Shown here piece after piece: positions 1 to 6,970 of a stretch of DNA of 8,525 nucleotides. Made by a program: the position numbers and the translations under genes. The notes beneath the pieces are model-generated. The model did not search any database. It saw only the letters and a program-made list of their open reading frames with translations, and was not told the origin of the DNA. The DNA is from Verrucomicrobiales bacterium. Its GTDB lineage: Bacteria > Verrucomicrobiota > Verrucomicrobiia > Limisphaerales > UBA1096. How positions within the stretch are numbered: the first letter of the stretch is position 1; each line of letters begins with the position of its first letter. The DNA is taken from NCBI GenBank assembly GCA_002721375.1, contig PBKH01000002.1, positions 5,338 through 13,862 on the forward strand, read 5' to 3'.

Positions 1-125
1 CAAAACAGAAAAATGAAGGTTGGCCCAACACCATATCAAAACGGGTGCTTCAAAAATTCCCCCAACTCGCCGATCCAAAAATTAAATCACAACAATAAAA
101 CTTTTTCCAAGAGCTCTCAATTGGC
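1..125. other. AT-rich region downstream of the leftward gene cluster
   Basis: This is the stretch beyond the stop of the haem-containing dehydrogenase, up to the window edge. It is AT-rich, and I find no open frame with recognisable similarity. An 8-base palindrome AGAGCTCT lies at about 110-117, and a weak GGTTGG/CCCAAC-type inverted repeat at about 17-29. Neither is followed by a U-run in the leftward transcript, so I do not call a terminator. Confidence 0.4.
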
Positions 126-2876
126 TCAATCCAGTAAGTAGGCCAAGAGATCTAGGATTTCGTGTTCTTGCAGGGTGTTCACCGTGCCGGGAGGCATGTT
201 GGATACGTTTAACTTTTTGCGGCTGACGATCAGCGCTTTGGCCAAGCTCACCGGAGCCGAAGTTGCAGACAAACTCCGCAAACGTACAACAGCTTCTGTC
301 TCTTCCTGCGCTTGGCCGAAGTGCGTTGTGCCGTCACTCATATTAAAGTGTTCCATCACGTACGACTCGGCGATGGTTCTAGACGGTTCGATGATCGACT
401 CCAGCACATCGCGTGGTTTCATTCGCTTGACCAAATCATTTAAATTCGGCCCGACACTTCCTCCCTTACCCTTAAACTGATGGCATTGCGCACAGCCGGT
501 TCTTTCAAACGCCTTCCGCCCATCCGCAATAGAACGTCCTTTCTTTAATTTCCCTAACATCGGCTCAAGATCGGCCATTGTCCAGTTCTTCACGAATACA
601 GCACTCGGCTTTAGTCCGTCAATCCACTCTTGAAACAACGCGATCGCCGCGCGATCAACCGCGCTTGATCCAAGTGGTGGCATTTGACCCCGCCCTCTCC
701 GACTCAACCGCTGCAGTAGAACCGACTGCCCCGGCGCACCAGGTGACACAAGCATGGCGTTAGCTATGCCAAACGTGTCGTGCTGCGGCCGCGCCTCGAT
801 AAGGTTCATAGCATCTCTAGCTGTTGCCAACTTCAGTTCCATCTTTGAATTACCGCCCCCGGAATGAACATGGCAAGCCGCGCAATTAATATTGAGATAC
901 GACCGCACCCGTTGTTCTGTATCCTCTGCCGAATCGTATGGATCTACCAACTTAACACCGCCCTTAAATGGTGTTTTCGGCCTATTACGGAAAAATCCAG
1001 CATGACCAAGGGTGCGGAGTTGATTATCGGTAACCGAACCATAGGTATGTTCACGGTTGAGATTTAGTCCGTTGATACCGAGAACGTACCCGGCCGCTCT
1101 TCCATGACAAACCATGCAGTCTGCACGACTTGGAAAGACCCAGTCCTGCCGCCGAAACCCTCCAGGTGATGGTGAATCTTGCACACGAAAGGTTGTCATG
1201 CCACCTTCGGGCGGCACCAATTCCGCGTCGGTTTGAGCCTCGTTCCAACGGTATGAATACCCGTTCCATTCATTCTGACTGAGCAACAGAATCCTAGTTT
1301 CTACACGGAACGGCCTCACTCCTCCATTGGGGAGTTGACGTTTCACCGTCAAAGTCTGCACCAGAGCAGTTTGCTCTGGAAAGGCCCAAGCACCCGACTT
1401 GCTAAAGCCAACCCGTTGAGCATTAGGAACTGCCATTGCGCGCTCAGCCGTAGCTCCATCATTCCACGCAGGTGCGACTACCGAATAGCCGATCACTCCC
1501 GGATGTAGTTTGTGTGCGGCTGTGTCAGTGAACAGGCCGGTATCGCTAAGGCGCGTGGCAAAAGGCTGCAGCAGACGGGTTTTCGAACGAGTCTTAAGCC
1601 GATAAAATCCACTGGAATGATCGACAACAAGCACATCTCCCGAGTGCGTCACAGCAAATCCGGCTATCGCCAACGATGTGTCAGCCAACTCCTGATGTGA
1701 CACCACTTTCTGCCCGTCATGCCGAATACTCCATATCTTACCGGTGCTGTAATCGCCGTAAAGATACTGTCCACGCAACGCCGGCCATCTCGCGCCGCGG
1801 TACACAACACCACCTGTAATCGAACGAGCTTCAGAATGTGAATGCTCAGCCGTCGGCAGTGTTAACGAATGCGGCCCAAGCTTTCGGTTAAGGTAAAATG
1901 GATGACTTCCCTCATATACACTCCATCCGTAATTTTCACCGGAACGAATCAGATGTACAGTCTCCCATAAATCTTGTCCATTGTTACCAACCCATACCTG
2001 ACCACTTTGCACATCAGTGGTAAGACGCCATGGATTACGCAGGCCATAGGCAAACAACTCTGGTCGCGCACCGGGTAGGTCAACGAAAGGGTTATCAGAC
2101 GGAACTGAATATGGTTTATCTGGTGTACTATTACGCACATCAACGCGTAGCACACCGCCCAACAGATCATCGAGAGTCTGGCCAGACACCCATCGGTCAG
2201 AGTCGCTAGTTCCATCACCTGTCGAAACATAAAGCATCCCGTCTCGTCCAAAAGCCAGACCGCCCCCATCATGCCCACGAGATTCCCACTCAAGAATTAC
2301 ATGCTCGGTACTGGGATCAACCACCTGTTCCGAATCTGAATGAATAGTGACCCGCGAAATACGATTTGCCTTCCCACCGCCAAACCGGTCCAGACGCAAG
2401 TTTGTAAATAGGTAAAGATAACTATTTACCTGATAGTCAGGGTCAAAACAAAACGAATAAGCAATACGCCCCTCCAAATCCATCAGGTGGGTTAGGTCCT
2501 TTACCGTGGGATCATCGTGGAATCCAACCAGTCCGGCAGGTTGATCGTTCGCCCCATTCAACATCGCAAACAACCGATCGCTCTGCGGTTCCGGAGCTAT
2601 GAACATAGGGGCAGCCCAGACTAGGTTTGTATACACCGGCTCGACCGAATATGGCGGAGGGGGTTCCGGAGTCCCGACAAGTCGAGTATTTTCCCAGCGC
2701 TCAAGCTTAGCCAAGCCGTAGGGCCTCTCCTCCCATGCACTAGCTGATTGCCAAAGCAAAATAAAAGCAAAGAGAGAAAGGATAGTTTTTAACGACAAAT
2801 ATGGTTTTATAATCAACCTGCACACAGCAGGGAAGCTAGTGTTAGTGGTCCGCCTGAGCAAGGCCAAGTAAGTCAA
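126..2876 (-). CDS. PQQ-type glucose/sorbosone dehydrogenase fused to three haem c motifs
   Basis: Predicted periplasmic sugar or aldose dehydrogenase that would pass electrons from a PQQ-type propeller to its own cytochrome domains. Residues below count from the TTG at 2876. A signal peptide ends in SASA (about residue 47). Residues 80-430 form a glucose/sorbosone dehydrogenase propeller: GHDGGGLAFG with candidate catalytic H202, LLGGVLRVDV near 240, and AYGLRNPWR with R280. Residues 440-755 resemble the SO_2930-type dihaem cytochrome family, with CMVCH (587-591), CAACH (665-669) and a later MPP (732-734) as a possible Met ligand. Residues 785-916 resemble the planctomycete/verrucomicrobial haem-binding domain, with CAQCH (795-799) and MPPG (894-897). 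The first start is uncertain: I give the longest frame, but no ATG or Shine-Dalgarno backs it, and TTG codons at 2816 or 2798 give a more usual signal peptide length. It follows scpA closely and is probably co-transcribed with it. The substrate is unknown. Confidence 0.9.
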   Translation of the reverse strand: MTYLALLRRTTNTSFPAVCRLIIKPYLSLKTILSLFAFILLWQSASAWEERPYGLAKLERWENTRLVGTPEPPPPYSVEPVYTNLVWAAPMFIAPEPQSDRLFAMLNGANDQPAGLVGFHDDPTVKDLTHLMDLEGRIAYSFCFDPDYQVNSYLYLFTNLRLDRFGGGKANRISRVTIHSDSEQVVDPSTEHVILEWESRGHDGGGLAFGRDGMLYVSTGDGTSDSDRWVSGQTLDDLLGGVLRVDVRNSTPDKPYSVPSDNPFVDLPGARPELFAYGLRNPWRLTTDVQSGQVWVGNNGQDLWETVHLIRSGENYGWSVYEGSHPFYLNRKLGPHSLTLPTAEHSHSEARSITGGVVYRGARWPALRGQYLYGDYSTGKIWSIRHDGQKVVSHQELADTSLAIAGFAVTHSGDVLVVDHSSGFYRLKTRSKTRLLQPFATRLSDTGLFTDTAAHKLHPGVIGYSVVAPAWNDGATAERAMAVPNAQRVGFSKSGAWAFPEQTALVQTLTVKRQLPNGGVRPFRVETRILLLSQNEWNGYSYRWNEAQTDAELVPPEGGMTTFRVQDSPSPGGFRRQDWVFPSRADCMVCHGRAAGYVLGINGLNLNREHTYGSVTDNQLRTLGHAGFFRNRPKTPFKGGVKLVDPYDSAEDTEQRVRSYLNINCAACHVHSGGGNSKMELKLATARDAMNLIEARPQHDTFGIANAMLVSPGAPGQSVLLQRLSRRGRGQMPPLGSSAVDRAAIALFQEWIDGLKPSAVFVKNWTMADLEPMLGKLKKGRSIADGRKAFERTGCAQCHQFKGKGGSVGPNLNDLVKRMKPRDVLESIIEPSRTIAESYVMEHFNMSDGTTHFGQAQEETEAVVRLRSLSATSAPVSLAKALIVSRKKLNVSNMPPGTVNTLQEHEILDLLAYLLD

Positions 2877-2887
2877 AGAAAGGAAAG

Positions 2888-4066
2888 CTAAAACACCATA
2901 ATGCTAAGGAGTACTGTCACCACAACTAGAATAGAAACGGCTATCAAACGATCTTTCGTGGGACGGTCGAAGTTTAATTCCGCCGTCCAAGGCCTGGGTT
3001 CGTAGCCCTTGACTAAGTGCCGAGCCTGACCAATGTCGGTAGCCAGAGGTAACTCGCGGAGATTGGGATCATCGTAGGGAACCTCCTCTGGCTCGACTGG
3101 AGGAACAAATGTCAACGGCTCGTCTGCCTTGTGCGCCAGTTCACCAACCGGCATAGTCAATGCAGCGCTAGTTCCTGCGGTCTTCACATCCAGCCCAGCG
3201 GTCTTCACAACAACTTTTTCTTCCGACGACTGATCTTCAGTGAGAACTTCCGAATGAGAAGCGGAAAACCCTACCGATTCGGGATCATTCTTTTCTGCTA
3301 CAGGATCTATTTCACGTATCTCTTCTGGAGAAGCTTGAACTAACTCGATTTCTCCAAATCGTTCACTCTGGATAGCCGCCAACTGCCGAAGCTTGGCCAG
3401 TTCTAGCACAGCGAGAAATGTCGCAATGACTTCTAGGCGACTACCAGCTGAATTAAACAAATCAGCAAATCGCACTCGACCACGCTCAGTAAGCAACTCG
3501 CGGATAAGCGCAATTTTTTCTGTTACAGTCCATGGATCAGAAACAATCTCCCTTGCTCTTGCATCACGTTTCTTTTCAGTGTCCGCGAAACGCTTGAGAA
3601 CCTGATTTACGGCATCAATCAGGTCGAACACAGACGCCTCTCTTGGCGCTTGAGGAGGAAGCGGAGGTACTTTCGGAGCAGCACCTCTTCGGTCGAAGCT
3701 CTGTTCACGCTCCCATTCCATCCGACGGAAATCGTCAGCAGCGTCTTTGAACTTCCTGTACTCTACAAGTTGACGGATCAAGTCCCAACGCGGATCCTCA
3801 TCTTCATCATCCTCATCGGCGACTACCTGCTGGTCAACCGGAAGCAACTCCTTGCTCTTGATGTACATCAGAGTGGATGCCATGACAATAAAGTCACCGG
3901 CCAACTCAAGGTCGAACTGCTTCATTAAGTCGACATAAGCACAAAACTGGTCAGCCAGCCGGACCATATCCACTTCGTATATGTCGACCTCTTCTTTTCG
4001 GACCAGATGCAGCAGCAGGTCGAGGGGTCCCTCAAACACCTCGAACTGGTAACGCAGCTCCCTCAT
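2888..4066 (-). CDS. scpA: Segregation and condensation protein A (kleisin) with C-terminal membrane helix
   Basis: ScpA is the kleisin that bridges the head and neck of SMC and, with ScpB, forms the bacterial condensin that compacts and separates chromosomes. The N-terminal kleisin signature is clear (residues 7-75: QFEVFEGPLDLLLHLV, then DIYEVDMVRLADQF and STLMYIKSKELLP). The C-terminal winged helix is at about 178-242 (SRLEVIATFLAVLELAKL, ending FGEIEL). An acidic run DEDDEDED (84-91) and a proline-rich linker (131-142) separate them. Residues 245-370 are an acidic, probably disordered extension, and 373-392 form a hydrophobic helix that ends the protein. Family members are usually about 230-280 residues and soluble, so this 392-residue form is odd. 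I chose the ATG at 4066 because the conserved domain begins there and it overlaps the upstream stop as ATGA; an in-frame start at 4126 would add 20 poorly conserved residues. No scpB follows. Confidence 0.93.
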   Translation of the reverse strand: MRELRYQFEVFEGPLDLLLHLVRKEEVDIYEVDMVRLADQFCAYVDLMKQFDLELAGDFIVMASTLMYIKSKELLPVDQQVVADEDDEDEDPRWDLIRQLVEYRKFKDAADDFRRMEWEREQSFDRRGAAPKVPPLPPQAPREASVFDLIDAVNQVLKRFADTEKKRDARAREIVSDPWTVTEKIALIRELLTERGRVRFADLFNSAGSRLEVIATFLAVLELAKLRQLAAIQSERFGEIELVQASPEEIREIDPVAEKNDPESVGFSASHSEVLTEDQSSEEKVVVKTAGLDVKTAGTSAALTMPVGELAHKADEPLTFVPPVEPEEVPYDDPNLRELPLATDIGQARHLVKGYEPRPWTAELNFDRPTKDRLIAVSILVVVTVLLSIMVF

Positions 4067-5565
4067 TGGCCTGGAGGAACCGAATCGAGAATGGGTACGG
4101 CCTGATTGACGACCCTTAATTTCCATTCGGCAAAAACCTTCCCAGTTGTCAACACGCCGTAAGTGTCGAACTTGTAATTGTTACCTCGCCCGTAATAGCT
4201 ATCTGGGGACACATTGAAGGTCCAGACTGAGCCATCCTTAATCCCCCGTTCGGCAGTATGTTCCAATCGACAGTCGCTCCGGAGTACAGATTTAGAAGCA
4301 TTTGCGTGCGCTAAACTGTCATTTTCGTGCCAATGCCGAAACACGCCGTTGCAGGCAAGCAAACGGCGCATCATCGGGTTGACTGCAGACGAGTGTTGAT
4401 GCGCCCGAAATACTCCTCGCACCTTAGCTGACGTTCCGGCAGAGGCGTCGAGTACGATTCGAGTACCGGTTTTTCCGTAAACGAAACCGCGTCCCTCCAT
4501 GTAACCTAGACCCGGCTCACTCGCGAACACAGTGAAATCATTCCACATAAATCCGTTTATAACCGGCGACATTGGAGCAATCGGCTTATAGTCGCGAATG
4601 GTGGTCTTGAGAAAATCTCTACGAGAAATATCAGCCGAACCAAGCAAACGAGGGTGTTGTTTCAAAAACGTGCCGCCAGTCATTTCGCCTAAAAATTGGT
4701 ACGAGAAAGCCGGCTTGGAGTCTAGCAACGTGCCCGGCAAAAAACCCGGCTCCATCCCACCATGATTGCACTGCAAAAAGTCCGCCCCGCTGCCGACGTA
4801 AATCACTACAGGAAAAAAGTCATATAGCCGGCCGATCATTGCAGGATTAAATTGATTTGCATATTTCTTTTGGCACTCGGCGATAAATCCATACCGTGGA
4901 ATCATCTGCACATCTTCATGATTGCCACGCGCCATGAAAACTTGCTCCGGATTGGCTAACTTGAGCCGCAACATCGTGTAAAGCACTTCGATACCGTAGA
5001 AGCCACGGTCTGTATAGTCACCGAGAAACACCATGTAACGGTTCGGCTTAACCAATCGAAAACCGTCCAATATCTCGGCTTGGTTGAGCGAATCGAGCAT
5101 TGCGATGAAAGAGTGGATATCGCCATGAAAATCGCCGTGAAACACGACCTCACTTCCAGCCGGCAACTTAAGTTTCTGAGCAAAGGGCTGGAAAGGAATC
5201 GGAGGTCTCAGAAAATAGGCTCGATCGGGATCAAAAAACTCATTCGTCTTTGGCACGCTACCAACCCAGTTTGCGTCAAGACCCATCGAACCATTGCGAA
5301 ACAAATTAAATGCTGCCTTCAAAGTAATTTCCACCTCCGAAAACGAGGGCAATGCTGTTTCGAGTCGAGTCGAAGGCACTTTCCCAAGCAATATACGGTT
5401 GGATGGCAACTGAATGCATGCAGCTCGCCATGCTGCGTAATCGGGGTACTTGGTAGAGCGATAGTTGGCCTCTACCGCTAAAGCGGTTTGTACTGGACCA
5501 ATCACCAGCAATAACAACAGCAGCTTGGCGAGCGGTTCCCCACGGTGGATTCTCCTTGGTCGCAT
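4063..5565 (-). CDS. Secreted PPP-family metallophosphatase
   Basis: Predicted exported phosphoesterase of the PPP (protein phosphatase 1/2A/2B-like) branch of the calcineurin superfamily. Counting from the ATG at 5565, residues 1-30 are a Sec signal peptide (basic start, run of leucines, TALA then cleavage). The active-site motifs occur in the family order: GDFHGD (144-149; metal ligands D145, H147), GDYTDRG (182-188; D183, R187), RGNHED (213-218; N215, H216), NHGG (267-270; H268), RGFVYG around R359, and RAHQ (387-390; H389). Every residue I would expect for the two-metal site is present, so it should be active. Phosphoprotein or small phosphoester substrates cannot be told apart from sequence. 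The ATG at 5565 has AGGA two bases upstream and gives a compact signal peptide; an in-frame TTG at 5613 would add 16 residues. It is the first gene of the leftward cluster, and its stop overlaps the scpA start by 4 bases (ATGA). Confidence 0.85.
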   Translation of the reverse strand: MRPRRIHRGEPLAKLLLLLLVIGPVQTALAVEANYRSTKYPDYAAWRAACIQLPSNRILLGKVPSTRLETALPSFSEVEITLKAAFNLFRNGSMGLDANWVGSVPKTNEFFDPDRAYFLRPPIPFQPFAQKLKLPAGSEVVFHGDFHGDIHSFIAMLDSLNQAEILDGFRLVKPNRYMVFLGDYTDRGFYGIEVLYTMLRLKLANPEQVFMARGNHEDVQMIPRYGFIAECQKKYANQFNPAMIGRLYDFFPVVIYVGSGADFLQCNHGGMEPGFLPGTLLDSKPAFSYQFLGEMTGGTFLKQHPRLLGSADISRRDFLKTTIRDYKPIAPMSPVINGFMWNDFTVFASEPGLGYMEGRGFVYGKTGTRIVLDASAGTSAKVRGVFRAHQHSSAVNPMMRRLLACNGVFRHWHENDSLAHANASKSVLRSDCRLEHTAERGIKDGSVWTFNVSPDSYYGRGNNYKFDTYGVLTTGKVFAEWKLRVVNQAVPILDSVPPGQ

Positions 5566-5570
5566 CTTCC

Positions 5571-5608
5571 TGCGGGTCTCAAAAAGATTGAGCCCGCATG
5601 GACCCGCA
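5571..5608 (-). promoter_or_regulatory. Hairpin with alternative pairing in front of the phosphatase start codon
   Basis: Read on the + strand, TGCGGG-T-CTCAA (5571-5582) pairs with TTGAGCCCGCA (5588-5598): 11 base pairs with one bulged T and a 5-base loop. The same left arm, TGCGGGTC (5571-5578), is also perfectly complementary to GACCCGCA (5601-5608), so two folds exclude each other. In the leftward transcript, the shared arm ends just before GGAAG-ATG at 5565, so it borders or covers the ribosome binding site. There is no U-run, so it is not an intrinsic terminator. Should translation instead start at the TTG at 5613, this segment would be coding. A regulatory role is inference. Confidence 0.4.
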
Positions 5609-5673
5609 TACAAGCCAAAAGGAAAGCGTTGCGCCCCTCCTTTATCCCACTTAATTTCCGCAACCGAATTATC

Positions 5674-6942
5674 ATGAAAACAGCATTATCTATGCGAATT
5701 ATCCTTTTTTTGACGACTTTACTGTCTTTGCCTTTTGGCGAATTGATTGTTCATTCAGGAGATTGGCCCCAGTGGCGCGGCCCATATTCAAATGGTCACG
5801 TAACAAAAGGCGATTCACTCCCCAGCAAACTAGACAATTCACCCAGAATCCTCTGGCGCATCCTAACCGGCCCCGGCCATTCCGCACCGATCACACAGGG
5901 AAACCTGTTAGCCGTCTCCGAAGAACAGGGCGACAACGAAGTGCTCCGGCTACTCGACAAACGAACCGGCTTGGAAATGTGGAAAAAACCGTATGGACAA
6001 ACTTACGCAGATGACGGTTTCGGTGCCGGCCCACGCTGCGCACCGCTGTTCGATGACGACCGTATATATATGCAAACCTGCCGAGGCAAGCTGAGCTGCC
6101 TAAAGGTCAAGGATGGTTCCATTCTCTGGGAAGTAGACTACCAAAAAAAATTCAAGGTCAAGTGGATCAAGAATAAGAGTCAAAACGAAGCCGCTGCATC
6201 CCGACGAGGCTACAGCGGCACACCGTTGATTGATGGAGACCATCTCATCTGCCAAGTCGGGGGGGAACCTGGAACAGGTGTGGTTTGCTTCGACAAATTA
6301 ACGGGCGAAGTCATATGGAAATCACAGGATGACCTAGCCAGTTTTGCCAGTCCATTGATCACAATAATTTCCGGCAAACGACAATTCGTCACGCTTACCA
6401 CCGAGAAGATTCTTAGCGTGGATGTTGAAAATGGCGAACTCCTTTGGAGCCAACCGGTTCCCACGCGCTACTTTCGCAACGTAGTCACGCCGGTCGCCGC
6501 GAACAACAGCGTAATCACCGCTTCCCACTCCGAGGGGATGCTTTGCATCGGCGGCAGCGGCAGCAACGGCAAAGCCAAACAGAAATGGAAAGACGCAAAT
6601 CTAAAGATCAATCTTGCTACCCCGGTTGTCGTGGGCAGCAACCTTTACACCTTCGCCGAAAAGGATCGATTTATTTGTGTTGATACCGCCACCGGGAAAT
6701 TGAACTGGGAGGAACGCGGCTTCGGCAAATTTTATGCCTCGACGCTGACCGACGGCAAACGAATGCTCGTACTCGGCCAAATGGGTGAATTGGTATTACT
6801 GAGCATCGACCCGGTTAAATACGAGGAACTAGATCGAATGCAGGTCTGCGGCAAAACTTGGAGCTTCCCGGCCTACTCCAACGGTCAACTCTTCGTTCGC
6901 GACCAAAACAACCTGCAGTGTATCCAGCTGACCGACAACTAA
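5674..6942 (+). CDS. Secreted PQQ-like beta-propeller repeat protein
   Basis: Exported beta-propeller protein of 422 residues. Residues 1 to about 27 are a signal peptide (MRIILFLTTLLSLPFG core), and the mature part opens with DWPQWRGP (30-37), a common beginning in planctomycete and verrucomicrobial members. At least five PQQ-like repeat cores of the form D-x-x-TG-x-x-x-W are visible: 95-103, 144-152, 207-215, 250-258 and 337-345. This is the fold of BamB and quinoprotein dehydrogenases, but I see no cytochrome motif or recognisable dehydrogenase active site. A binding or scaffold role is as likely as an enzymatic one, and PQQ binding is not shown. I chose the ATG at 5674 because it places the signal peptide at the N-terminus; the frame is open back to 5545 but that part would overlap the divergent phosphatase gene. 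No clear Shine-Dalgarno precedes it. It runs divergently from the phosphatase cluster and converges on the oxidoreductase. Confidence 0.82.
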   Translation: MKTALSMRIILFLTTLLSLPFGELIVHSGDWPQWRGPYSNGHVTKGDSLPSKLDNSPRILWRILTGPGHSAPITQGNLLAVSEEQGDNEVLRLLDKRTGLEMWKKPYGQTYADDGFGAGPRCAPLFDDDRIYMQTCRGKLSCLKVKDGSILWEVDYQKKFKVKWIKNKSQNEAAASRRGYSGTPLIDGDHLICQVGGEPGTGVVCFDKLTGEVIWKSQDDLASFASPLITIISGKRQFVTLTTEKILSVDVENGELLWSQPVPTRYFRNVVTPVAANNSVITASHSEGMLCIGGSGSNGKAKQKWKDANLKINLATPVVVGSNLYTFAEKDRFICVDTATGKLNWEERGFGKFYASTLTDGKRMLVLGQMGELVLLSIDPVKYEELDRMQVCGKTWSFPAYSNGQLFVRDQNNLQCIQLTDN

Positions 6943-6970
6943 CCCACTAAGACAATCACTTTGGCGGGCA

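Noticed and set aside
1..125. Terminator for the leftward operon
   Set aside because: Short palindromes exist, but none is followed by a U-run in the leftward transcript.
1949..2293. 114-residue open frame on the - strand
   Set aside because: It is out of frame inside the dehydrogenase propeller region; the real frame has clear domain motifs here.
5080..5481. 133-residue open frame on the + strand
   Set aside because: It is antisense to the phosphatase active-site region and has no recognisable motif; a shadow frame.
5629..5656. Possible promoter TTGCGC, 16 bases, TTAATT for the propeller gene
   Set aside because: The -10 box matches consensus at only three positions.
6943..6970. Possible bidirectional terminator between the convergent genes
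   Set aside because: I find no inverted repeat with a T-run in these 28 bases.
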